A stretch of DNA of 6,083 bases from the NCBI GenBank assembly GCA_043769275.1, contig JAYVJM010000095.1, positions 1-6,083 of the forward strand. Direction: 5' to 3'. This document shows, piece after piece, positions 1-6,083 of this stretch. This DNA is from JAYVJM01 sp043769275 (lineage in GTDB: Bacteria > Pseudomonadota > Gammaproteobacteria > Pseudomonadales > UBA7239). The notes beneath the pieces are model-generated. The model was not told the DNA's origin. It saw only the letters and a list, made by a program, of their open reading frames with translations, and searched no databases. Numbering within the stretch: position 1 is the first letter of the stretch; the number at the start of each line of letters is the position of its first letter. Made by a program: the position numbers and the translations under genes.

Positions 1-742
1 ACAAGCGAGGCAGGCTTTTTCTGATGATTCGAATGCTGCATTTGGTGGCGTAAATAAGACGGTTAAATACGGGGTTAATTTTCAAAATATTGGCGCGCAC
101 TGCGTGCTCCTCATCTAAACCCAGCCGGTGATTGCGGCTAGACACGCCATGTAGATCGAAGTGACATAAGGTGCTCTCCAAGCAAAGGCCGCGTGCGCCA
201 TCGCGCCATAAGCGGCATAGCAGGGCGTAATCGGCGGCCAACTGGTAGCGCGTGTCATAGCCACCTGCTCGCCTGCACGCGTCGGTAGAGAATAATACCG
301 CCTGATGGTGCGTGGGCATGCCGTACCACAGTGCCGATAACGACCGCGTTTTTTTCACGCGCGCACACGCTGGCCGCAGCCCTTCTTGCGCGGCAAACAG
401 CAGCACGTCGGCCTGCGCACAGGCGGGTTGATGCAGCAGCGCAGTTACATCGTCTAGCAACAATAAATCGCCCGCATTCAGAAAAAAACAAAAGCGGCCA
501 GAGGCTTGCGCCAACCCTTTGTTCATCGCGTCAAAAATGCCGCCGTCCGGCTCGCTAATGAAAATAGTTGCTTGTGCCTGCACGTCTTTTAGCTGCGGTT
601 GCTGTGCCGACCAGTCGCTGGCGCCGTCCACCACAATCCATTCAACGTCGCCCGCTTTTAAACAGCCCTGAATGCTGGCTTGCGTGTGCTGCAGTGCTAG
701 AAAATCATTGCGGTGAATAGTGATGATGGAAAGCGTAGGCAT
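1..742 (-). CDS. WcaE-like family 2 glycosyltransferase, 3' end outside window
   Basis: Reading from the ATG at 742 gives 247 codons with no stop before the left edge. Family 2 glycosyltransferases are cytoplasmic GT-A enzymes that move a sugar from a nucleotide donor to a lipid-linked acceptor. Visible signs are an N-terminal strand SIITIHRND (5-13), WIVVDGAS (35-42), SEPDGGIFDAMNKG (63-76), the metal/nucleotide-binding DXD-like position NAGD (89-92), THHQAVLF (144-151) and DYALLCRLW (171-179). The SEPDGG...NKG...NAGD series is typical of the WcaE/WfgS-like subgroup, whose members are about 250 residues long, so only a few residues are probably missing. The ATG is the first possible start, because an in-frame stop lies shortly upstream; only a weak GAG six bases before it could serve as ribosome binding site. 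It is transcribed away from the second GT2 gene. Donor and acceptor sugars cannot be read from the sequence. Confidence 0.88.
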   Translation of the reverse strand, partial: MPTLSIITIHRNDFLALQHTQASIQGCLKAGDVEWIVVDGASDWSAQQPQLKDVQAQATIFISEPDGGIFDAMNKGLAQASGRFCFFLNAGDLLLLDDVTALLHQPACAQADVLLFAAQEGLRPACARVKKTRSLSALWYGMPTHHQAVLFSTDACRRAGGYDTRYQLAADYALLCRLWRDGARGLCLESTLCHFDLHGVSSRNHRLGLDEEHAVRANILKINPVFNRLIYATKCSIRIIRKSLPRL

Positions 743-773
743 ACAATACTCAGCGTGAGTTAGAGCGGTTTAG

Positions 774-801
774 TTGCAGGTGAGTTGATGATCGGGATAA
801 T
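774..801 (+). promoter_or_regulatory. possible sigma70-type promoter in divergent gap
   Basis: The 101-bp gap 743-843 separates two divergent glycosyltransferase genes and must hold signals for both unless they are read from elsewhere. On the plus strand, TTGCAG (774-779) and GATAAT (796-801) are spaced 16 bp apart, about 43 bp before the ATG at 844. Each box is an imperfect match, so this is only a candidate. On the minus strand, TATTAT (802-797) could be an overlapping -10 box, but no convincing -35 was found for it. Confidence 0.3.
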
Positions 802-843
802 AGCCCGCTTCGCAGCCATAATGCCTCTTTTTAATGGACACCC

Positions 844-1755
844 ATGCCGTCTTTTTCTTTAAACACCGAATTAAAACAACGCATTAAACAGGCTGTTTTA
901 CCGAGCATAGGGCGGCTACATATACACCCGCCTAGGGCGATTCGCTTGCCTGCCTATGACGAAAAATACGTTGGTGTGCAGGTATGGCCAAAAATTTCCG
1001 TGGTAATTCCTTCTTTTAATCAAGGCGAGTTTATCGGTGAAACGCTAAAGTCGCTGCTGGAAGAGGCGTATCCGAATCTTGAAATGATTGTGATAGATGG
1101 CGGCTCAAACGATGCCAGCGTTGACGTTATTCGCAGTTTTGAATCGCAATTGTCTTATTGGATCAGCGAGCCAGACGGCGGCCAAACGCAGGCTATTAAC
1201 AAAGGCTTTGCGCGCTCGACGGGGCAAATTATGGCGTGGCTCAATGCCGACGACAGAATTGTGCCCGGTAGCTTGCACAAAATTGCGCATTATTTTACGA
1301 GCCAGCCTGAGATTGATGTGCTGTATGGCAACCGTATATTGATTGATGCAGAAGGCGGTGAAATAGGGCGTTGGATTTTGCCGCGCCACTCATCAAACAT
1401 TTTGAAGTGGTTTGATTTTGTGCCACAGGAAACCTTGTATTGGCGGCGCAGCGCGTGGGAAGCGGTGGGCGCGCAGTTGGATGAAAACTTTAGCTTTGCA
1501 ATGGATTGGGATTTATTAACGCGCTTTCTCGCAAAAAAACAAAAGATGGTTCATTTGCCGCTGTGTTTGGGTCTTTTCAGGGTACACCCGCAACAAAAAA
1601 CCCAGTTTCAAATGTCTTCCGTGGGCTGCGCCGAAATAAAAAAAATACGCTTGCGTGAACTGGGTTTTGTGCCGCGTAAACGCTGGCTCGCGCTGCGCGT
1701 CATTCCCTATTTTTGGGCGGCTAGATTTACCGAAATAGTGCAGGGTCGACGCTGA
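844..1755 (+). CDS. family 2 glycosyltransferase (GT-A fold)
   Basis: A complete 303-residue family 2 glycosyltransferase, probably acting at the cytoplasmic face of the inner membrane. After about 50 residues of leader comes the catalytic domain: VVIPSFNQ (53-60), VIDGGSNDAS (83-92), SEPDGGQTQAINKG (108-121), the DXD-like NADD (134-137), YGNR (161-164), PQETLYWRR (194-202) and MDWDLLTRF (220-228). C-terminal residues 281-295 are rich in aromatic and hydrophobic residues with interspersed arginines and could lie on the membrane. It shares the SEPDGG...NKG layout with the divergent gene at 742-1, so the two are family relatives, but the rest differs. The start at 844 is the first ATG after an in-frame stop at 832; the ribosome binding site is weak. 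The last 49 bp overlap the 3' end of the opposite-strand GT4 gene. The sugar specificity is unknown. Confidence 0.93.
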   Translation: MPSFSLNTELKQRIKQAVLPSIGRLHIHPPRAIRLPAYDEKYVGVQVWPKISVVIPSFNQGEFIGETLKSLLEEAYPNLEMIVIDGGSNDASVDVIRSFESQLSYWISEPDGGQTQAINKGFARSTGQIMAWLNADDRIVPGSLHKIAHYFTSQPEIDVLYGNRILIDAEGGEIGRWILPRHSSNILKWFDFVPQETLYWRRSAWEAVGAQLDENFSFAMDWDLLTRFLAKKQKMVHLPLCLGLFRVHPQQKTQFQMSSVGCAEIKKIRLRELGFVPRKRWLALRVIPYFWAARFTEIVQGRR

Positions 1756-3005
1756 CGACTCCGCTTGTGTTCACGCCATGCTGCCTGAAAAACAGCCCAA
1801 TATTCCTCAGCCATACGCTGGGTATTGCTAAATTCCCGCGCACGCTCTTGGCCTTTTTGTATCAATTGCGCACGCAGTGGCCCATCGGTCACTAAAGACA
1901 GCATCGCCTGCGCTATTTGTGTTGGCTCTCGCGGGTCAAACAGCAATGCTGCTGCACCCGCCACCTCCGGTAAAGCGGTGACATCGCTGCACGCCACCGG
2001 AACACCCAGCGTCATTGCCTCCAATATTGGCAAGCCAAAACCTTCATATAGCGAGGGGAATATTACGCCGCGACATTGCGCCATCAGTGTTGCCAGTTGC
2101 GGAAGTGGCACGTGGCCGAGAAAGCGTATGCGGTCAGCTAAACCCATGCTGTTGGCCGCGCTCACTATCTCTTGTTGCCGTGCGCCTGTGCCAGTACACA
2201 CCAACGGAATGCCAGCAGCTAACCCCCTTTTGCACGCGATAGCAAAAGCCATGAGCAGCATTTCATGGTTTTTATGCAGCCAGAAATTGGCGGGATACAG
2301 CAAGTAGTTTTGCGGCGTGAGAGCCCACTGCGACAAGGTATCGGCAGTGGGGTCTATCTGCTGTAATCGCTTTGCGAGACGTAAATAAACTGTGGATACG
2401 TGGGCGACATCAACTTGGCCGTGTTTTATGACGCTGCCGCGGGTGTAGTCCGAATCCGCCACCAGTTTGTTGGCGTTGTTGCAGGCGGCTAGAAAATCTT
2501 TCTCGCGCTGCAAGCGGTCTTCCGGATCAAAAAAAGCTGGGTAACTTTTGTATTGCAAGTCGTGAATCGTACAAACCGCTGGAATTTTGGCCGTGAAACC
2601 GATAGATCGGGTGAACGGGCAAAACAGAAGATCAACATCTAAAGCCGATAGACCGCGAACAAAGTGGCGCTCAAGCAATTTGTCCGCGATAAGCTCGGGA
2701 GATGCTCCGCGCATGCGCCAAGAAAGCCTAAACAGCCGCCTCAGCACGCGTGCCAAAAAGCGGCGTTCGTTCAGCATATCGGCCATTTCTACATCTGCCC
2801 ACAGCACACGATGCACGTTTGGCGCATCCAAAACCGCCAACTCTTCGTGCGTGCTTTTTTGCGTGACAAGCAGAAACTGTGTTTGCGGGCGTAGCATCGC
2901 CAGCCCGCGCAGTAATTCCAGCGCAAAAACTTTAGCGCCGCCGTTCTCGCCGCCGGGCAACACGGGCGTTAAATCTACCGCGATAGTACGAAGCGCCTTA
3001 GGCAC
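1707..3005 (-). CDS. GT4-type (GT-B fold) glycosyltransferase, GTG start
   Basis: A 432-residue family 4-type glycosyltransferase, a retaining GT-B enzyme using a nucleotide sugar at the cytoplasmic membrane. Visible are the glycine-rich N-terminal loop GGENGGAK (18-25), TIHDLQY (146-152), YPANFWLHKNHEMLL (237-251; a basic residue of this kind contacts the donor phosphates in the family), FLGHVP (295-300) and the hallmark EX7E motif, E321 and E329, in SLYEGFGLPILEA. The frame stays open further upstream, to 3182, but that stretch lies inside the Rmd-like gene and does not read like a glycosyltransferase. The GTG at 3005 has a GGAG seven bases before it and places the first beta strand (LRTIAVDLTPV) at residue 5. 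It overlaps the upstream gene by 8 bp, implying coupled translation. The last 16 residues are encoded antisense to the GT2 gene. Transfer of a GDP-linked D-rhamnose or mannose is plausible from context, not proven. Confidence 0.92.
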   Translation of the reverse strand: MPKALRTIAVDLTPVLPGGENGGAKVFALELLRGLAMLRPQTQFLLVTQKSTHEELAVLDAPNVHRVLWADVEMADMLNERRFLARVLRRLFRLSWRMRGASPELIADKLLERHFVRGLSALDVDLLFCPFTRSIGFTAKIPAVCTIHDLQYKSYPAFFDPEDRLQREKDFLAACNNANKLVADSDYTRGSVIKHGQVDVAHVSTVYLRLAKRLQQIDPTADTLSQWALTPQNYLLYPANFWLHKNHEMLLMAFAIACKRGLAAGIPLVCTGTGARQQEIVSAANSMGLADRIRFLGHVPLPQLATLMAQCRGVIFPSLYEGFGLPILEAMTLGVPVACSDVTALPEVAGAAALLFDPREPTQIAQAMLSLVTDGPLRAQLIQKGQERAREFSNTQRMAEEYWAVFQAAWREHKRSRQRRPCTISVNLAAQK

Positions 3006-3852
3006 CGGCAGACTCCAGCATCCAGCCCAGCGTCTCAGAGAGTGTTGGCATGGCCACTGAGCCGATGGTCGCAACCAGTTTGTCTGTGCTGCCGCACAGA
3101 CGCTGGATTTCATTGGCGCGCACAAAGGCAGGATTGACGCGCACATCCAAGTGATGACCGGTGATAGCAGCAAGTTGTGCAATGACAGCTTTAAGTGTCA
3201 CTGGGTGGTTAGAGCACACGTTGTAAATTTCACCCGGCACCGCCTTTTCCAACAAAGACAAATACACATCGCAGACAAAACGCACGTCATTAAATTCGCG
3301 CTCTACTGCTAAATTACCCAGCTCCACGCAGGCGGCACGTCGCGCAAAATGCGCCACCAACTTCGGAATTACAAACACATCAGACTGTCCTACGCCGGTG
3401 TAGTTAAAGGGACGCACAAAAAAGAGCGGCAGCCTGTCCAGATACGTTCTTGCCATATACTCCATCGCCAATTTGCTGGTGGCGTAATGGCTGATGGGCG
3501 CGGGCGGTTGTTGTTCTGTAATAGGCGATTGTTCGCAATTGCCGTACACATTGGAACTGCTGGCGAGCAAAACGCTGCGCGGCGGCTTCACCAGTGTCGC
3601 CAACGCGGCCAATAAATTGAGGGAGCCGACCACATGCACGTGATAAAACGCGCTGACATCTTGATGCGCGACAAAACTAATGCCTGCCAAGTGCAACACG
3701 GCCTCTGGTTGACGTTGCGCCACTTCGTACCTTAAGGCTTCGGCATCTTCAAGTTTGGCGCGCAATACAAAAACCTCGTGCCCAAGCTCACGCGCCGCCG
3801 CAATAAAATGCTGGCCGGTAAAGCCTGTTGCGCCTGTAAGCAATAATTTCAC
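2998..3852 (-). CDS. Rmd-like NAD(P)-dependent SDR sugar reductase/epimerase
   Basis: An extended short-chain dehydrogenase of 284 residues, closest in my reading to GDP-4-dehydro-6-deoxy-D-mannose reductase (Rmd), which reduces the Gmd product to GDP-D-rhamnose in the cytoplasm. Seen in order: the Rossmann loop TGATGFTG (6-13), HLAG (54-57), the catalytic Ser region SSSNVYG (98-104), the Tyr-Lys pair Y123 and K127 in YATSK, RPFN (147-150), FVIP (160-163), ELGNLAVEREFNDVR (177-191) and YNVCS (210-214). RPFN...GQ...FVIP, GNL...R.F.DVR and YNVCS are typical of the Rmd/Gmd branch. Length fits Rmd. A TTG at 3858 is also possible, but AGGA (3865-3862) sits nine bases before the GTG at 3852 and only three before the TTG, favouring GTG. 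It lies 40 bp after the membrane-protein gene and overlaps the GT4 gene by 8 bp. A related 4-reductase or 4-epimerase making another deoxysugar cannot be excluded. Confidence 0.88.
   Translation of the reverse strand: MKLLLTGATGFTGQHFIAAARELGHEVFVLRAKLEDAEALRYEVAQRQPEAVLHLAGISFVAHQDVSAFYHVHVVGSLNLLAALATLVKPPRSVLLASSSNVYGNCEQSPITEQQPPAPISHYATSKLAMEYMARTYLDRLPLFFVRPFNYTGVGQSDVFVIPKLVAHFARRAACVELGNLAVEREFNDVRFVCDVYLSLLEKAVPGEIYNVCSNHPVTLKAVIAQLAAITGHHLDVRVNPAFVRANEIQRLCGSTDKLVATIGSVAMPTLSETLGWMLESAGA
3013..3016 (-). promoter_or_regulatory. ribosome binding site fixing the GT4 start
   Basis: GGAG on the minus strand lies seven bases before the GTG at 3005, inside the last codons of the Rmd-like gene. 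It decides the start of the glycosyltransferase gene, which has no ATG near the expected N-terminus; the next in-frame ATG is at codon 37, beyond the glycine-rich loop. Confidence 0.65.
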
Positions 3853-3861
3853 GATCAAATT

Positions 3862-3865
3862 TCCT
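3862..3865 (-). promoter_or_regulatory. ribosome binding site of the Rmd-like gene
   Basis: AGGA on the minus strand lies nine bases before GTG 3852 and three before TTG 3858. The spacing favours the GTG. No promoter or terminator is evident in the 40-bp gap 3853-3892, which supports co-transcription with the upstream membrane-protein gene. Confidence 0.5.
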
Positions 3866-3892
3866 GGTTATTTCGACGCAGATATATTGCCA

Positions 3893-5845
3893 TCATCGTC
3901 CTTTTATCTGAAATTCAATAATACCGACCCCTAGTTTTCTGCCGTCGCTGGATACGCCTAACTCAAACGGCGAAGTGGGATTAGAAATATTGACAGTAAG
4001 CTCAGATAAACCATTTGCACAATTCTTAGCTGGAACATCGAAGTTAACGTTTGAGCCGTCTACATCGCCTTGCCATAAAATATCACCAGACCCTGAAATT
4101 TTTAAATATTGCTTCCCGAAAGGCCGGACCTTTAGTGACAGTGAAAATCCATCGTCAAATATAGCGCGTTGTTTCGTGCCGCAGGGAATTACGAAAGTGG
4201 CGACGGAGCCTTGCGACCAAACCCCCCAATCTTCTGGGTTACTCCAGCCGCTGCCAAGAATAAAATTCCCATTTGCCCCCGCACCGACCTTATAAATATC
4301 GGAAGACAACTCAACAGCGAGATTAGATGCGTCAGCATCATTTAGGCTTACGTATGTAGGGCTATCAATATTTGCAGCTAAAGATTTCGCGTATGCATTC
4401 AGCTTTTTCGCTTCAAAAAAACACTGTCCGATGGACGATACCCCTTTTTGACCGTCCCCTGGCATCAGAAGTAACTTCCGACAATCAGGGCCCAATACGC
4501 CCACCAGACTTGCTGCAGCAACACTTTCACCTAACCCAGAATACCGTTCGATAAAGACTTCCTCGGGCGGATTATAAAGCCAAGGCAATTGAGTCTGAAT
4601 AAGTAATGATGCTCGAGACGGCGTGGTATACGCCTCTGGTCGTGACGGATAATTCGTGTTAACTGAAAATAGTGTAAGCGCGGCAACAGCGGGTAATAAC
4701 AGATACAAGCCTTTGTGTTGCCAAGAAAAAAAAGCAGAAAGTTTATATAAAACAGGAAAGGCCAAAGGCAGATACCACGTGGCATATCTCGCCAAACCAG
4801 GTGTAGCGCCAGAATTAATGTTTTGGGTTGATGAGTGCGCATACAAGTTTATACAGAGATAGAGCAAAAGAAAAGTACCATACGCGAAATCGACATTTTC
4901 AACCACACGATTTTTTCGAAACCCCCAGATGCCTAGAGCTAATAGCAGCGCGCACATTCCGAGCGGCCAGTTTGGGAGCAAACCTAAGTCGGGATCAATA
5001 ATCCAAATATAAAAGGATGATAGATTTTGTCCAAGCGAGGCTCCCCCAGCAAGCAACTGCGGTGTCAGCACGCCCAAACGCAGAAAATAATAAACGGGGT
5101 GCGCTAAAACCGTCAAAACGGTAGCTACAAAAACAATGACTTCGATAAAGCTGTAGGGTTTTTTCCGTTGAAGCACAACACGAAAAAATAGCGGGATAAA
5201 CGCAACTAACGCAAAACTTGGGTTTTGCGCTGAAGCCAAAGCCAGAAGCAATGTGGCAGGAAGGTATTTTTTTGCATAAATACATATGACAGATGAAAGA
5301 ACAAGACAGTACGTGAACAGCTCGGTATGTACTTTATCGAGAAACCAAAGCATCGGCGAAACAAAAGTCATTAGCAAGACGACACTTAAGCCACGCCATT
5401 TAAAAAGCAGAAATGAAATTGCTGATGTACCCAATAGCAGCAAATAATGCAGCATCAAAAAACTTTCATGAACCTGTAACTTAATCCCTATCAATGAAGC
5501 CGCTTTACTGCAAATAAAAGCAAGAAAACTATAAAGCCAAAAATGGTTGAAATCAGCGGTGCTACCAATTTTTAAAGTAGGGAATCTATTTTCAAGTGAC
5601 TCTCTTGGCACCATGCCAGTGATTGACCCCGAAGAGTACAGCCGCTCATAGACATCGTAAGCCATTGACGTCATCCATGGCCTATGTGCCGCATCCCAGG
5701 CGCAAAAAAGACCGTAATATTCCGAGCCATCACCGACTTGTTGGGGTTGCAAGTAACCCAGCATCACAAACACGATAAGTAGAGCGGCGCTGATACAAAA
5801 ATAGGGCGCAAGGCTTCTTGCTGTCTCTTTATGGAATAGCGGCAT
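3893..5845 (-). CDS. polytopic membrane protein, GT-C-like, with soluble C-terminal module
   Basis: A 650-residue protein I cannot assign to a named family. The first about 400 residues hold roughly 10-12 hydrophobic segments (for example 14-32, 101-121, 127-148, 152-168, 195-222, 232-256, 295-309, 319-336, 355-373, 379-396). After the first segment comes a loop with GDGSEYY (38-44); an acidic residue in this place is common in GT-C glycosyltransferases using lipid-linked donors. HTELFTY (173-179) and GLARYATWYLPL (350-361) are other distinctive polar/aromatic patches. Residues about 400-650 are soluble; the end, from GSGWSNPEDWGVWS (531-544) to SPFELGVSSDGRKLGVGIIEFQI (625-647), looks like a beta-rich module that I have seen at the C-terminus of other bacterial membrane glycosyltransferase-like proteins (possibly DUF7024; unverified). 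ATG 5845 has GGGA eight bases upstream; an in-frame ATG at 5941 would add 32 residues. First gene of the putative operon and clearly more AT-rich than the genes after it. Confidence 0.85.
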   Translation of the reverse strand: MPLFHKETARSLAPYFCISAALLIVFVMLGYLQPQQVGDGSEYYGLFCAWDAAHRPWMTSMAYDVYERLYSSGSITGMVPRESLENRFPTLKIGSTADFNHFWLYSFLAFICSKAASLIGIKLQVHESFLMLHYLLLLGTSAISFLLFKWRGLSVVLLMTFVSPMLWFLDKVHTELFTYCLVLSSVICIYAKKYLPATLLLALASAQNPSFALVAFIPLFFRVVLQRKKPYSFIEVIVFVATVLTVLAHPVYYFLRLGVLTPQLLAGGASLGQNLSSFYIWIIDPDLGLLPNWPLGMCALLLALGIWGFRKNRVVENVDFAYGTFLLLYLCINLYAHSSTQNINSGATPGLARYATWYLPLAFPVLYKLSAFFSWQHKGLYLLLPAVAALTLFSVNTNYPSRPEAYTTPSRASLLIQTQLPWLYNPPEEVFIERYSGLGESVAAASLVGVLGPDCRKLLLMPGDGQKGVSSIGQCFFEAKKLNAYAKSLAANIDSPTYVSLNDADASNLAVELSSDIYKVGAGANGNFILGSGWSNPEDWGVWSQGSVATFVIPCGTKQRAIFDDGFSLSLKVRPFGKQYLKISGSGDILWQGDVDGSNVNFDVPAKNCANGLSELTVNISNPTSPFELGVSSDGRKLGVGIIEFQIKGR

Positions 5846-5853
5846 CTGTGTTT

Positions 5854-5857
5854 TCCC
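5854..5857 (-). promoter_or_regulatory. ribosome binding site favouring start at 5845
   Basis: GGGA on the minus strand, eight bases before the ATG at 5845. The upstream in-frame ATGs at 5941 and 5926 have no comparable purine run at the right distance. The 181-bp gap 5846-6026 then holds the leader of this gene and the upstream part of the transposase gene. I found no convincing sigma70 promoter in it for either direction. Confidence 0.45.
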
Positions 5858-5990
5858 GACTCTATTGAAGTTGAATAACTGGTTGGATGGTTGGAGAGCT
5901 CTTGCTAGGCAAAAAATGTATTCCATGCGCTGTTTTTGCATTCAACACTTTATGGCCAAAGATGATCGACCAATATGGTTCAATATAACT

Positions 5991-6083
5991 GATGTTACGC
6001 AACCCTCCCCCTGATAAGCTTGCCGAATGAAAAAAGCCGACCTTGATTTATACACCGACTATTTGTTGAGCACTTTTGGTGCT
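5991..6083 (+). mobile_element. probable left end of an insertion sequence
   Basis: The transposase-like start at 6027 implies an insertion sequence entering from the right edge. Its left end should lie a few tens of bases before the ATG. The stretch from about 5991 (GATGTTACGCAACCC) is a candidate terminal repeat because of its position and its abrupt change from the AT-rich sequence before it. The matching right end and any target duplication are outside the window, so the boundary is a guess. Confidence 0.35.
6027..6083 (+). CDS. transposase, N-terminal 19 codons (IS701/IS4-like DDE type)
   Basis: An ATG at 6027 opens a frame running to the right edge without a stop. The 19 residues (MKKADLDLYTDYL followed by LSTFGA) match my memory of the conserved N-terminus of a DDE transposase group usually annotated as IS701 or IS4 family, whose proteins begin with K-x-DLDLY-x-DYL-x-S-FG. 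Such enzymes cut and paste the element through a DDE catalytic triad, all of it beyond this window. No strong ribosome binding site is seen, which is common for transposase genes. The gene diverges from the membrane-protein gene and so marks the right border of the polysaccharide genes. The call rests on few residues, so it is moderate at best. Confidence 0.6.
   Translation, partial: MKKADLDLYTDYLLSTFGA

Noticed and set aside
284..294. Search for an ops/JUMPstart-like element (GGCGGTAG type) anywhere in the window
   Set aside because: The only similar string found on reading (GGCGGTATTAT on the minus strand within the WcaE-like gene, near this position) lacks the ops consensus and lies in coding sequence. 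No leader element was seen upstream of the operon.
255..491. Minus-strand open frame giving an Ala/Arg/Cys-rich 78-residue protein
   Set aside because: It is a frame shadow of the WcaE-like glycosyltransferase, whose own frame is open from 742 to the left edge and has clear family motifs.
585..600. Possible frameshift in the WcaE-like gene, because its middle is shortened between VDGAS and SEPDGG
   Set aside because: The frame stays open for all 247 codons and every motif is in frame. Loop length varies here in the family.
794..806. GGG...CCC arms in the divergent gap as an operator palindrome or terminator hairpin
   Set aside because: The arms are only three bases long and the centre is not symmetric, so nothing supports a protein-binding site or stable hairpin.
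2587..3060. Plus-strand open frame of 157 codons opposite the GT4 gene
   Set aside because: It has low-complexity Ser/Arg-rich composition, no motif and no good ribosome binding site, and lies antisense to a well-supported gene. The plus-strand frame at 1825-2307 is rejected for the same reason.
4531..4842. Minus-strand 103-codon frame within the membrane-protein gene
   Set aside because: It lies in another frame of the same strand inside a long coding region; its hydrophobic look reflects the membrane segments of the real gene.

Overview
The window looks like part of a cell-surface polysaccharide (O-antigen, capsule or exopolysaccharide) biosynthesis locus of a Gram-negative bacterium. A proteobacterium, possibly a gammaproteobacterium, is my guess from the gene types and the moderate overall GC; no marker gene fixes the taxon. 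No rRNA, tRNA or CRISPR array was seen.

Layout from left to right: (1) 1-742, minus strand, a WcaE-like family 2 glycosyltransferase running off the left edge; (2) a 101-bp divergent gap with a possible promoter; (3) 844-1755, plus strand, a second, complete family 2 glycosyltransferase; (4) on the minus strand, transcribed right to left, a probable three-gene operon: a large polytopic membrane protein with a soluble C-terminal module (5845-3893), a GDP-4-dehydro-6-deoxy-D-mannose reductase (Rmd)-like SDR enzyme (3852-2998) and a GT4-type glycosyltransferase (3005-1707). The last gene converges on gene 3, and their 3' ends overlap by 49 bp; (5) a 181-bp gap, then at 6027 on the plus strand the first 19 codons of what looks like an insertion-sequence transposase.

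Working model (inference): the Rmd-like enzyme makes a GDP-6-deoxyhexose, most likely GDP-D-rhamnose. The GT4 enzyme, translationally coupled to it, may transfer that or a related sugar, and the two GT2 enzymes add other residues on the cytoplasmic face. The membrane protein has a GT-C-like layout and may add a sugar or other group on the periplasmic side from a lipid-linked donor. The dehydratase that would supply the Rmd-like substrate (Gmd), the flippase or ABC exporter and the polymerase are not in the window.

The locus looks mosaic. Strands switch repeatedly, the membrane-protein gene is clearly more AT-rich than the two genes downstream in its own operon, and a mobile element appears to flank it. 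I do not see a wholly new system. The least understood item is the membrane protein, followed by the tail-to-tail overlap of two glycosyltransferase genes.
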